Shown: in pieces, positions 55,226 through 64,000 of the stretch
Position numbering within the stretch: the first letter of the stretch is position 1
How the letters are laid out: each line of letters opens with the position of its first letter
Source of the DNA: Flavobacterium taihuense
GTDB lineage: Bacteria; Bacteroidota; Bacteroidia; Flavobacteriales; Flavobacteriaceae
Reading direction: 5' to 3'
NCBI RefSeq assembly: GCF_019351435.1
Contig: NZ_JAHWYN010000008.1
Coordinates: 109,529-173,528 of the forward strand
DNA length: 64,000 nt
Program-made: the position numbers and the translations under genes
Notes under the pieces: model-generated
Databases searched by the model: none
The model's input: the letters and a program-made list of their open reading frames with translations, nothing else
What the model was told of the DNA's origin: nothing

Positions 55226-55254
55226 AAACCCGAAACGAAAGTTTCGGGTTTTTT
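55226..55254 (+). terminator. Terminator outside attR, probably the original tRNA-Ser terminator
   Basis: AAACCCGAAAC / GTTTCGGGTTT stem, GAAA loop, then T-run. It starts 10 bases after the core repeat, as a terminator behind an undisturbed tRNA would. Confidence 0.9.
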
Positions 55255-56122
55255 GTTTATATGCCTAATCGTCATTCGATATTATAAAGGATTAGGGGGT
55301 TGTGAGTTGTCTGTTGTGAGGTATGAAACACTACCAAGAAATAGTTATCGCAACAGACACTTTATCAGGTATTTTAATTATTCTGAATTCTAAAAGCAGT
55401 TTGAAACATCCCATACACTATCCATACACTATCCATACACTATCCATACTCGATGCTCTGTCCCTGTCCCGTTTTCAAAATCCTTAAATTTGAAATAAGT
55501 ATAAAACACTAAGAAAACAAACAGCCCAATTCCAATCCATACAAAACAGTTTAATGACTTCCTATGGTCAGAGAAGAATTTAGGGAACTCTTGGAAGCAG
55601 AAACAAGCAATAATGAGCCGAGCTGTTCCTTTGCTGAGGCCTTGGAAAAACAGGACTTATTTATCAATTCCACACTTGCCAATTTGGGAGCATCCCTACT
55701 ATTGAAGCTCTTTCGAGAGGGAATGATTGGGTACAGGGGCTGCTTTCTGAACCTTTCAAACTTTAGGTCACAGCCCATAATAGTGAGTTGATGCTCGTCG
55801 CCCCGAAATTGCCCTGTGGCAGCAAGACAATTTCGGGTCGGTCTAAGCGGTTACAGCCACTTCCCAGAACATCCCTTTTTTCGGTTGTTCACGCAAATGG
55901 CTGCGAATTTGTATGTGAATTAATAATCCAGAAATTTCTATTTATTCAAACTAACAAAATAAGGTAACAATAAGTGGTTAAGAAACTGGATGAAACTGCA
56001 AACAAAATCTAGCTTAATATTTCTCTGTACTTTTTGTTTATATATACAGAAAATTCACGTAAAAATTGATTTTATTCTTTGAAATTACTTTCTTGCCTCG
56101 CACACTTACAAATAGACCTACT
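55255..56122. other. Gene-poor region between island and GH31 gene
   Basis: 868 bp. Holds an 11-bp tandem repeat (55411-55450), a hairpin CCCGAAATTG / CAATTTCGGG (55802-55837), and two opposite 75-codon frames at 55551-55791. Neither frame is recognisable. The stretch 55560-55870 is more GC-rich than its surroundings and could be a relic of an older gene or element. Confidence 0.5.
55411..55450 (+). repeat. 11-bp tandem repeat, about 3.6 copies
   Basis: CCATACACTAT repeated three times exactly from 55411, then a partial CCATACT. Confidence 0.92.
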
Positions 56123-58648
56123 TTATTCTCCAGAATTAACAACTACTTGATAATCTAGAGCATTATCCGGTAGTTTCACATAAATTATTCCCTTTTCTTC
56201 ATCCCAACTAAAAGATAAACTTTCATAATCAACGAATCCCTTTGCATTTAAAACTTCTGGTTTCTCTTTTTTAATTTTTATGGAATTTACAAATACACTT
56301 TTAGGCTTACTGTTAGTATGCAATTTTATAATGAAATTTCGAGATCCTAAAGGTTTATAGCCCTTATCCTCTCTGGCACTTATATGTATTGCATAGCTTA
56401 ATGAATTAGCAATGGCGGTAATTTTTGTTTTGCAAAAAATGCCCTTTTCATAATCCCTACTTTCTCCATCATCTTCATAGAAAACAAAGGAAGATTCTTT
56501 ACCTACTTTATCAGGATAAAAATCAAAACTAACAGGATAAATAGGTTTTTCATGTATGTATTGCATTACTGGCATACTAGGTATAATAGCCCCTTTTTTT
56601 ACAAATAGAGGTATAACATCTAAAGCAGCTTCAACGGTTATCCATTGTTTTCCTTTATAAACGCTTTTACCATCATTAAAATTAATCCATTCTCCTTCGG
56701 GCAAATAGAGTTTTTTGGTAACAGCTCCCTTTTCGACAACAGGAGCAACTAATAATTCTTTTCCGAACAAAAACTGCCCGTTTAATTCGAATGTTTCCGT
56801 ATCATTGGGGTATTCCAGAAACAATGCTCTCATCAAAGGCAGTCCTGTATCATGTGCTTCTCGAGCATACGTATAGATGTAAGGGAATAATTTATACTTT
56901 AATTCAATGGCTGTTCTAGTGATATTCTCCGCTTCGGTACCAAAAACCCAAGGTTCAACAGCATTCCCACCTTCATGATGTGCACGGCTTAGAGGATTAA
57001 AAATACCAAATTGCATCCAGCGAACATATAATTCTGACATCGCATCATAATCTTTAATATCACCACAATAACCTGAAATATCAGAAGTCCAAAATGGAAT
57101 TATACCCATCCCGGCAGAAAGTCCCACAGGAATTTGATTGGCAAATTGACTCCATCCCTCTAAAACATTATTACCGTTTCCAGAGTCTCCAGACCAACCA
57201 AAGGTGTACCGTTGCAATCCCGCATAAGCCGCTCTTGTCATTTGAAATATACGTTTATTAGGATTACGCTTGTAAAATTGTTCCGTTACGACCTTATCCC
57301 ATGTAAAACCATATACATTATGGATCTCGTCATGCATCCCTAAATAATGTTTCATACTAAGTCGATCAGTAGCATCCTCGTTACTCCAGGCTGGCTCTCC
57401 CATGTCGGTCCAAAATCCCCGAACACCATCATTCAAAGGTTTTTGCTGATAGTCTCCCCACCAATCAGCTACGTCTGGTTTTGTAAAATCAACTACTCCA
57501 CAATTCCCACCCCAAGGCCATGGCATATCATAACTTTTACCTGAGCGAATATCTTTAGCAAAATATCCCTTAGAATTGGCCTCTTCCCATTGTTTTTTAT
57601 TTGTTTGAGAAATAACGGGATCTTGAGAGATTATCATTTTAAAACCTTGGTCTCCCAATTCTTTAACCATTTGTTTAGGATTTTGATAGTTGCTTTTCTT
57701 CCAGTCAAAATCCTGAAGTCCTTCAACCCAACCTATATCTTGATATATAATATCACAAGGAATTTTCCTTTTTCTAAACTCAGCAGCGATTTCCCTGGCT
57801 TGAGTCTCACTTGTATAATTACCGCGGCATTGTGAAAAACCTAAAGCCCATTTAGGCGGCATAATAGGGTTGCCGGTAAGCGCTATATAATTCTGGATGA
57901 TTTGTTTATAATCATTACCATACATAAAATAGTAAATCATTTCTCCAGCAGGAGCTTCAAATGAATAATACTCATTTGATTCACTGCCAAATTTAAACTC
58001 TGTTTTATAGGTGTTATCAAAGAAAATTCCATAATGATTGGTACTCATAAAAAACGGGATACTTTTATAAAGAGGGTCTTCATTTACACCATAGCACGGC
58101 TGATCACTATTCCACATTTTATAACTCTTTCCACGTCGGTTAAGAGTTCCGGATTTTTCTCCCAGACCAAAAAATTGCTCATCTGATTTTAATGTTTTAT
58201 AACTCGCAATATGCTTATCATTTTTTACGAATCCTTTCTCATTGTAATCGCCAAACAGCAACTTTTGATACTTATCAAATACTTGTAATTTAAATGGTTT
58301 TTTATTTACCCTTATTCTTAATTGTTCCGTAAAAATTTCATAGGCAGTGGTCTCTTCATTAACATTAACATTACCCAACCAACCAAGATCTTCATTGATA
58401 ACAGCAAACGATTGGTTATTACGCTTAAAATTACCATCGGTAGAAATCCAAACTTTTATTACCTGACCACTGCAGAATTGTAAAAGCACTTTTGCATTGT
58501 TCTCACAATTAAAAATCACTTTATTGTTGTTTATTAAATAAGAGGAACAGCTGCCAAGGGTCTGTCCCATTTTTTCAGTATTTTGTCCTCTTAGATTGAT
58601 CTGAATCAATAAATGGATCAGAATCAAATAAATTGATATTTTTTTCAT
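56123..58648 (-). CDS. GH31 family alpha-glucosidase, secreted
   Basis: 841 residues from the ATG at 58648. I prefer this start to the one at 58720 because it opens the signal peptide MKKISIYLILIHLLIQI. GH31 hallmarks: RGFWTDMGEPAW with the nucleophile Asp415 (numbered from 58648), FGWSGDSGNG (acid/base Asp), CDIIYQDIGWVEGLQDFDW and MGIIPFWTSDISGYCGD. It probably releases glucose from alpha-1,6 or alpha-1,4 oligosaccharides in the periplasm. With GH66 upstream, isomalto-oligosaccharides from dextran are the likely substrate. It is last in the minus-strand cluster, 105 bases after the 887-aa glycosidase. Confidence 0.92.
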   Translation of the reverse strand: MKKISIYLILIHLLIQINLRGQNTEKMGQTLGSCSSYLINNNKVIFNCENNAKVLLQFCSGQVIKVWISTDGNFKRNNQSFAVINEDLGWLGNVNVNEETTAYEIFTEQLRIRVNKKPFKLQVFDKYQKLLFGDYNEKGFVKNDKHIASYKTLKSDEQFFGLGEKSGTLNRRGKSYKMWNSDQPCYGVNEDPLYKSIPFFMSTNHYGIFFDNTYKTEFKFGSESNEYYSFEAPAGEMIYYFMYGNDYKQIIQNYIALTGNPIMPPKWALGFSQCRGNYTSETQAREIAAEFRKRKIPCDIIYQDIGWVEGLQDFDWKKSNYQNPKQMVKELGDQGFKMIISQDPVISQTNKKQWEEANSKGYFAKDIRSGKSYDMPWPWGGNCGVVDFTKPDVADWWGDYQQKPLNDGVRGFWTDMGEPAWSNEDATDRLSMKHYLGMHDEIHNVYGFTWDKVVTEQFYKRNPNKRIFQMTRAAYAGLQRYTFGWSGDSGNGNNVLEGWSQFANQIPVGLSAGMGIIPFWTSDISGYCGDIKDYDAMSELYVRWMQFGIFNPLSRAHHEGGNAVEPWVFGTEAENITRTAIELKYKLFPYIYTYAREAHDTGLPLMRALFLEYPNDTETFELNGQFLFGKELLVAPVVEKGAVTKKLYLPEGEWINFNDGKSVYKGKQWITVEAALDVIPLFVKKGAIIPSMPVMQYIHEKPIYPVSFDFYPDKVGKESSFVFYEDDGESRDYEKGIFCKTKITAIANSLSYAIHISAREDKGYKPLGSRNFIIKLHTNSKPKSVFVNSIKIKKEKPEVLNAKGFVDYESLSFSWDEEKGIIYVKLPDNALDYQVVVNSGE

Positions 58649-58753
58649 AATTCTAGATGCCTGTTTTTTTTTAATTATTTGCTGTAAAAAACTATATCTT
58701 TTAATAGTTTTAACTTCCATAAATACTCCTTACTCCTGAAACGTGAATTTATT

Positions 58754-61417
58754 TTAATGCACTTTGTACAATCGAATGTAATCAATCATAGCGCGGTTGA
58801 CCTCTATATTCATATTGTTATTCCATTCTTCTAATACCAACTCCAAATCATTTTTGCCTTTTGTCAAATTAATTTTATGCGAATTGGAAAAGCCCCAATC
58901 CGACCATTCATTAGTTCCTCTTTGCGGGAATACCATCACACCAACATAATCCTTATTCAAATACAGAGAACGGACAGCACATTTGTTATCGGTATTCCAA
59001 GGCCCGCTTCCATTTGAATATTTGATATCCATAAAGTATTCGCCGCTTTCTTCAACAGCAATCGGAATACTTATTTTTCTGTTTTTATCCGTCGCAATCT
59101 CAACAAAACCTCTTCCTGAATAATTTACAAAGTTCAAATCGGATTTAACAGCAAAATCCTCTGGTTCAATAATTAATGGTTTCATTTTACTATATATCAA
59201 TGGCTCGCTCAGGAAAGACTCCTGCCCTGCTGCATCTACTGCACTAACCGAATATTCAGCATAGCTGCCGTCTGGAATTTGATAAGTTGAAACTGCTGCT
59301 GTTTCTATGAGCTTTCCATTTTTATAAACGTTATATGCTCTTGCACCAGCATCATTTTTCCAGCTTATTTTATCTCCATTGAGCGCTGTAATAGGATTAG
59401 CCAAAGTGAATTTATTTTCGACCAGATTAACAGCATCGGCTGAAAAATCATTATTTTTCATTTTGATGTTTACAATGTGTTTTCCAGTAAATGCTGCCGG
59501 AATAATAGCTTTGGCAGCTTCTTTTCCATCAATCGTCACAGCTGCTATCTGGTTCCCAAATCCTTCCACAGTAATATCCAGAGCGGCATTTCGGTATTTA
59601 AAATTAGTAAGGCTTCTGATGCCCCCATAGTTTTTTGGAATTACCGGTTCAAATATTAATTGGTCTTCTTCAAAATGCATCCCCATAAAAATGCGGTACA
59701 CCATCGAAAGATTTCCGGCCATACTCCAAAGCATGCGGTGCGAATTGATTTCGGTTCCTTTGAAATCACCATTGTCTGCAACCATATTTTCGTAGTTGGT
59801 CAAAAATAAACCTGCGGCTCTGTATATCGAGGCCAGTCCATGATTTAATGCTTTTTCGTTTCCAACTTTAGCAGCAGCCAAATTCCAATAGGATTGGACA
59901 AATGGCCAAATAGCATTGTTATGATAGGGAGGAATACCCGGAATTTGAGGATAGATACAGGTTGCCCCATATTCGGTCAAAGGACTTTGGGATATAATCA
60001 TTTTGCTTTGTTTTGCATCGGCAACATCGAATAAAACAGCCAAAGCCTCACCCAAAGCTTCATAACGCTTGGATTGTGTAAAGAAGCTTTTTCCATACAA
60101 ATATTGAGCATAATAGCCTTTGTCCTCCATCCATAACTGCTTATTTATAGCATCCTTAATTTGGGCAGCAATGATATCATATTGTCCATGCGGTTCTCCC
60201 AACAAGGTTGCCATCTTGGACAAAATTTGATGCGTTTGGTAATGCACTACATTCGTTCCTAAATTTTGTGACACATAAATATCCATATTAGACATCCATT
60301 TTGGATAGGTTTGCTCTCTCCAATCCAGAAAAGATGATTCTCCACAATACAAATTGGTTTGCTTATTGCGAATGGTTTTATAATCATCCGCTGCAGAATT
60401 CTTTATGATTGTATACGCTTTTTGCAACCATCCTTTGTCTCCTGTTACTTTATAAATTTCCCAAGCTGCCAACGCCCATGTAGTTCGGTCTGAAGAAACT
60501 GGCCAGGCACCCCCTGATCCCGTATCCTGGATAATGCGGTCTCTTTTTACTTTTTTTAACAAACTTATTTTGGCTACTTCAGGCTCCAAATAAGCAAACG
60601 ACAACAGAATACTATAACTGATATCCCTCGTCCAAACACCTGACCATTTTGCACCAGTTCTAAATGTACTGTCCGGTTCAATTGCTAATTTTGCTTCTTC
60701 TAATGAAAGATTATATAAAGCATCTACGATAGGTTGCTCTGAAATATATGTGGCTTTAGTTGAAATATCCTGGGTAAGCTTCCATGTTTTGTCCTCTGCT
60801 GGAATTAATGGATTCAATTTTAATTTTATTTCAAAAATACCGTCATTATCGATATCATTCATTTGCAGTCCGCGCTCTTCCAAATTTACAAAATCCCAGC
60901 TAAGCGGTAATGCACCGCCTGCAATAAATACCCCTTTGAAATCGGCCTGGGCAATTTTGGATCCGTCCTGACATTCATAAAATCCTTTCTCCTTGAATTG
61001 CTGAAAAACCGCTCTCATATCCAATTTAAAAGTAAATTCGGTATCTGCTTTTAAAATCCCTTTGGGCACATCTGTTTTATTCAATTGTGGTTGCCCAAAA
61101 ACATACACCTCTGACTCTTTTTGATTCGTTATCAAAACAGTACGATCTATTCCTTGCCCCAAATCATTGTCCTTTTCATTGATACTGAACTTGAATGAAA
61201 TCAAATTAGAATAGGTCTCGTTTTCGGTACTTTTATAATTTGATTTAATCAAGGTGGGTGAAACTACTTCGGCAACATTTTGATCCTGAATTACTTTATT
61301 GTTGTGTATGCTAAAATTTTTGGAATTATATAAAACAGAAGAATCGCTTTTACACGAAGCAACAATAACGGCAACAGCTAGCATTGATGTCACCAAATAA
61401 TTAATATTTATTTTCAT
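58754..61417 (-). CDS. Lipoprotein (alpha/alpha)6-barrel glycosidase with C-terminal CBM
   Basis: 887 residues. A lipoprotein signal (lipobox Cys22, VIVASC) and N-terminal beta region are followed by a barrel domain (about 270-620): TFRTGAKWSGVWTRDISYS, IQDTGSGGAWPVSSDRTTWALAAWEIY, FLDWREQTYPKW and PGIPPYHNNAIWPFVQSYW, as in glucan-debranching or GH15/GH63-like clans. An FN3-like module (about 680-730) and a CBM35/CBM6-like domain (IIEPEDFAVKSDLNFVNYSG...) end it. I cannot assign the GH family with certainty. The PUL context suggests alpha-glucan cleavage at the cell surface. Confidence 0.82.
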   Translation of the reverse strand: MKININYLVTSMLAVAVIVASCKSDSSVLYNSKNFSIHNNKVIQDQNVAEVVSPTLIKSNYKSTENETYSNLISFKFSINEKDNDLGQGIDRTVLITNQKESEVYVFGQPQLNKTDVPKGILKADTEFTFKLDMRAVFQQFKEKGFYECQDGSKIAQADFKGVFIAGGALPLSWDFVNLEERGLQMNDIDNDGIFEIKLKLNPLIPAEDKTWKLTQDISTKATYISEQPIVDALYNLSLEEAKLAIEPDSTFRTGAKWSGVWTRDISYSILLSFAYLEPEVAKISLLKKVKRDRIIQDTGSGGAWPVSSDRTTWALAAWEIYKVTGDKGWLQKAYTIIKNSAADDYKTIRNKQTNLYCGESSFLDWREQTYPKWMSNMDIYVSQNLGTNVVHYQTHQILSKMATLLGEPHGQYDIIAAQIKDAINKQLWMEDKGYYAQYLYGKSFFTQSKRYEALGEALAVLFDVADAKQSKMIISQSPLTEYGATCIYPQIPGIPPYHNNAIWPFVQSYWNLAAAKVGNEKALNHGLASIYRAAGLFLTNYENMVADNGDFKGTEINSHRMLWSMAGNLSMVYRIFMGMHFEEDQLIFEPVIPKNYGGIRSLTNFKYRNAALDITVEGFGNQIAAVTIDGKEAAKAIIPAAFTGKHIVNIKMKNNDFSADAVNLVENKFTLANPITALNGDKISWKNDAGARAYNVYKNGKLIETAAVSTYQIPDGSYAEYSVSAVDAAGQESFLSEPLIYSKMKPLIIEPEDFAVKSDLNFVNYSGRGFVEIATDKNRKISIPIAVEESGEYFMDIKYSNGSGPWNTDNKCAVRSLYLNKDYVGVMVFPQRGTNEWSDWGFSNSHKINLTKGKNDLELVLEEWNNNMNIEVNRAMIDYIRLYKVH

Positions 61418-61759
61418 GTGGTATTATTGTGTCCGTTATTTTTTATTTATTTTTCATTAATTATAATTGATTTCCAGCAAAATATTCATTTACAAAGTGG
61501 AATCTTAAACAAATCATTCTTTAATTTATAACCCAGCTTCAATAATAAATTACTGCATCTGGGTTTGATAAAAAACTGCCCATCTCCTCTCCGTCTTTCC
61601 ACTTCAGAAAATAATGTCCGTCAAGTGATATTTATTAATTCAAATTTTCCATCTTTTACCCAAAAAAACTAACTTAAACTTTTGAATTTGGAAAGCTTTG
61701 ACAAAAGAAACTAATTCTAGAACTCGAGAAGACAAGCAGTAAAGAACAAAGGATTAATC
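61418..61759. other. Intergenic region, 342 bp, inside the PUL
   Basis: No gene, RNA or clear hairpin seen. The gap is long for the middle of an operon and might hold a second promoter for the 887-aa gene, but I recognise no strong motif. Confidence 0.5.
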
Positions 61760-63520
61760 TTATTGATACTCAACTACTATCATTCCCCAGTATTGCAGCG
61801 ATGGGACTTTGAAAACCAGATAACTACCCACTTGACTAAAACTAAGTTCTTTTGAAGCACCCCCATCCAAATCAGGTGAAGCGTACCATACTTTAGAAAC
61901 TGTTTGATTATTCTGCATATTCATAGTCAGATTCTTTTTAACCACAGGAACAGCTTGCTCACCATTTGTATCTCTCCAGTTCAAACTGTTTGCATTGGAA
62001 AAATTAACCAGATGAATAATTTGTTTGTTCCCAACTTTTTTACCAACAACAGATACACTTGAAGCAACAGGAGGCCAACTATTCAGATTTACTTTTCCGT
62101 CTCCTGAAATTAAAACAGGATTATTGAAAGTTCCCCCATCCCTTAATAAATTCTGATAACCGACCAAGAAGTCGTAATATTTTGGAAGCTTTTTATTCAA
62201 CTCCCCATCCATTTGTAAATTGTTATTGGGAAAGTATTCTTTTGCCAACATATGCTCTCCTAATTCTAAATGAGAACCCCCAAAAGCAAAAATTACCGCA
62301 TCAGTCAACAATACACCCGGAGTATTAAAAAAACCAGTTCCATTTGCTTTATCATAATCCATGTAGGCCGCCAAAACTGTATTGAGTTTATTATCTGAAA
62401 GTGTATTATTTTCTTGAATGATTTCTGCTAAATCCTTGAAACCGTCTCGTGGTCCCCATACCTCAGTGTAAGCCACATCAACAGGCGCTCTTAAAATATT
62501 CGTCTGCCCGTATTGAGCCACCGCATTAAGCATGTTCTTTTTGTTAGGGAATTTAGCTTTCAGATTTTGCAGAAAAGGAGTAAATGTTTCATTCAACGCT
62601 ACAGAATTTCCGTTGTAATCATATACATTACCCCTGTTTCCCAACTGATCCAAATGCCAACCATCAAAATTCAGATTCTGGTATACCAAATTTGTTTTCT
62701 CGAAAATGTAGTTTTGCCAATCCGTATTTCCGGGATTGGTCACCAAAATGTCGCTTTGCCAGGAATCCGGCAAATTATGTTTATCAATATTGGAATGATT
62801 CTGATCCTTGTACAAAAGCCACTGGCTCGAAACACCGTCAACGCTGTAATCGTCCCACGCTCCATAAAGCAAATTGTAACTCATAGAAGCCATATTTATA
62901 CCATGCGCTTTTTCAATATAATTTTTAACGGTACTAAAAGCCATATTCCTTCCAGCAATATCTAACCAACTTGTGGCGGGGCTGTTCCCGCTCATTTTCA
63001 AAGGTGAGTGGTGCTTGTTCCCCCAGTCATAATATTGCAGGGCGTTAATATGATATTTTTTTAGGTTATCAATTGTTGAGGAAATCTGACTGTCGCTTAT
63101 AGTCCCAAATTCAGATAAAAAGCCATATCGTGGAAATTTGGTCCAATCTGAGGATACGTCAACGGCAACCGTACCTATAATAACTTCAGCGCCGTCAACT
63201 GTTTTATACAACTCCACCAAATATCCTCTATAATCATCCGCTGGAGGAGTCCATGTCCAAGTCTTCGTCGTCAAAGGCTGCTCTGACAGAATTTTGTTCA
63301 AATATTTATATCTGATTGTACTATTTTCAGATAATTTATCTATACTGAAAGCGACAGCGTCACCGGGAGCATATTTTGCTTTATCTGCTTTAATTACTGC
63401 CTGTGTCTCCACAGAAGTTTCTTCGGGAGTGTAATTAAAATCCTTATCCTTATTATCGCAATTGACAAAAAGCAAAGCCAATAATAGGGACTTTACTATA
63501 CTTGCATTTTTTTGTTTCAT
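61760..63520 (-). CDS. GH66 dextranase-like lipoprotein
   Basis: 586 residues from the ATG at 63520, chosen because it opens a lipoprotein signal (Cys21 in LLFVNC); a further ATG at 63559 adds 13 residues of no signal character. An N-terminal Ig-like domain (about 30-130) precedes the GH66 barrel: FPRYGFLSEFG, HINALQYYDWGNKHHSPL, FDGWHLDQLGNRG (nucleophile Asp) and VDVAYTEVWGPRDGF (acid/base Glu). A C-terminal beta domain follows. GH66 enzymes cut alpha-1,6-glucan (dextran) or make cyclic isomaltooligosaccharides. It lies after the SusE/F-like gene in the same cluster. Confidence 0.9.
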   Translation of the reverse strand: MKQKNASIVKSLLLALLFVNCDNKDKDFNYTPEETSVETQAVIKADKAKYAPGDAVAFSIDKLSENSTIRYKYLNKILSEQPLTTKTWTWTPPADDYRGYLVELYKTVDGAEVIIGTVAVDVSSDWTKFPRYGFLSEFGTISDSQISSTIDNLKKYHINALQYYDWGNKHHSPLKMSGNSPATSWLDIAGRNMAFSTVKNYIEKAHGINMASMSYNLLYGAWDDYSVDGVSSQWLLYKDQNHSNIDKHNLPDSWQSDILVTNPGNTDWQNYIFEKTNLVYQNLNFDGWHLDQLGNRGNVYDYNGNSVALNETFTPFLQNLKAKFPNKKNMLNAVAQYGQTNILRAPVDVAYTEVWGPRDGFKDLAEIIQENNTLSDNKLNTVLAAYMDYDKANGTGFFNTPGVLLTDAVIFAFGGSHLELGEHMLAKEYFPNNNLQMDGELNKKLPKYYDFLVGYQNLLRDGGTFNNPVLISGDGKVNLNSWPPVASSVSVVGKKVGNKQIIHLVNFSNANSLNWRDTNGEQAVPVVKKNLTMNMQNNQTVSKVWYASPDLDGGASKELSFSQVGSYLVFKVPSLQYWGMIVVEYQ

Positions 63521-63547
63521 CTTTAACTTATATTTAAATTTTAGAAT

Positions 63548-63578
63548 AGACCGGATCATTACTCTAATGACCCGGTCT
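63548..63578 (-). promoter_or_regulatory. Hairpin between SusE/F-like gene and GH66 gene
   Basis: 13-bp stem AGACCGGATCATT / AATGACCCGGTCT around a 5-base loop. The single mismatch becomes a G.U in minus-strand RNA. No T-run follows, so it may be an RNA-processing or stability element rather than a terminator. Confidence 0.6.
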
Positions 63579-63588
63579 TAAACTTTTA

Positions 63589-64000
63589 TTATTGATGCAC
63601 AATAGTCATCGACTGCGTATCTAGGTTGATCGTCATCTGATACAAACCTGCGTTGCCGGTCTGTAATTTCCATTTATTGTCCGGGCCATTACAACCATGG
63701 GTAACAATATAATTCCCATTTGATAAAGATTGATTTGCTGTAGCTGCATTGATCCAATCTCCATCACACCAATCTCCATAGAATTTTGAAATTTTAAATT
63801 CTCCGGTGGCGTTACTTTCACCCAATGGTCCGCTATATGTAAAATTACCATTAGTATATCCCATAGCAACAGGGCTTGCAATGTTCCATCCGTTTGGACC
63901 TCCATCACCAACAATGTATAAATTAACTTTTTGTATATGGATAGTGTTCGCTTGTGTATCCAACGTTATTTTATACCTACCCACATCGGATGCCGATATT
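63589..64000 (-). CDS. SusE/SusF-like outer-membrane starch-binding protein, C-terminal part
   Basis: The frame is open from the right edge (base 63999) to a stop at 63589, giving 137 residues with no start in the window. YKITLDTQANTIHIQKVNLYIVGDGGPNGWNI and the final GLYQMTINLDTQSMTIV show the repeated SusE/F CBM-like fold with linkers between strands. Such lipoproteins bind glucan outside the cell beside a SusC/SusD pair, which should lie further right. A GTG at 63984 is only an internal codon. Confidence 0.8.
   Translation of the reverse strand, partial: ISASDVGRYKITLDTQANTIHIQKVNLYIVGDGGPNGWNIASPVAMGYTNGNFTYSGPLGESNATGEFKISKFYGDWCDGDWINAATANQSLSNGNYIVTHGCNGPDNKWKLQTGNAGLYQMTINLDTQSMTIVHQ

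Noticed and set aside
55411..55450. Short CRISPR-like or iteron-like array
   Set aside because: Units are 11 bp with no spacers and no replication gene is adjacent; a simple tandem repeat is enough.
55551..55791. Two opposed 75-codon frames after the island
   Set aside because: They overlap on opposite strands and neither is recognisable. Recorded only as part of a possible relic region.
58649..58720. Upstream ATG at 58720 as the GH31 start
   Set aside because: The additional 24 residues are basic and precede a normal signal peptide that starts at the ATG at 58648.

Overview
The window is AT-rich Bacteroidota DNA, most likely from Flavobacterium or a close relative. The evidence is a type IX secretion C-terminal sorting domain, a SusE/F-type starch-binding protein, many TAnnTTTG promoter motifs, weak A-rich ribosome-binding regions, and families common in Flavobacteriaceae such as DUF6952 and RibB with a decayed GCH II half. 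The genus call is inferred from gene content, not from a database match.

Layout. (1) 1-2271, minus: N-terminal 757 codons of a secreted HYR-repeat adhesin that runs off the left edge and carries a 225-bp tandem array. (2) 2765-11290: housekeeping genes, namely dsbD-like, tilS, pabB, a DUF4349 lipoprotein, two tandem DoxX-like proteins and lpd. (3) 11742-15671: a secreted GH57 enzyme with duplicated carbohydrate-binding modules; then an amino acid permease and a MASE1/PAS histidine kinase with a single-domain response regulator. (4) 22641-27716: a peptidoglycan-recycling trio of DigH-like GHL10, AmpG-like permease and NagZ-like GH3. (5) 27832-36492: peroxiredoxin, thioredoxin, DUF6952, tpx, dgkA, ftsK, lolA, lptF/G-like and ribB.

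(6) 36801-55216: tRNA-Ser(UGA) followed by an 18.3-kb integrative island. A 15-bp copy of the tRNA 3' end (36872-36886 and 55202-55216) flanks it. A 20-bp direct repeat near each end (36944, 55047) looks like integrase arm sites. The island encodes a tyrosine recombinase, two excisionase-type HTH proteins, a DUF3987 replication protein, a complete type I restriction-modification system, and uncharacterised cargo: a 706-aa protein, a DUF3800 protein overlapping a possible BECR-fold nuclease between hsdS and hsdR, and a tightly coupled 318/227-aa pair after hsdR. It also has about 1.1 kb without a gene that holds a G-rich series of long hairpins. Several of those hairpins are completed by G.U pairs only if the plus strand is read as RNA. 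This structured region and the DUF3800/BECR pair are the best candidates for something undescribed.

(7) 56123-64000, minus: the distal part of a dextran or alpha-glucan utilisation locus (SusE/F-like C-terminus, GH66 dextranase, an (alpha/alpha)6-type glycosidase with a CBM, GH31), whose SusC/SusD genes would lie beyond the right edge.

The genes fit a glycan-degrading, gliding-type bacterium that secretes large repeat-rich proteins, recycles its wall and has acquired a defence island. The region between genes also carries at least two clear copies, and one degenerate copy, of a dispersed hairpin repeat.
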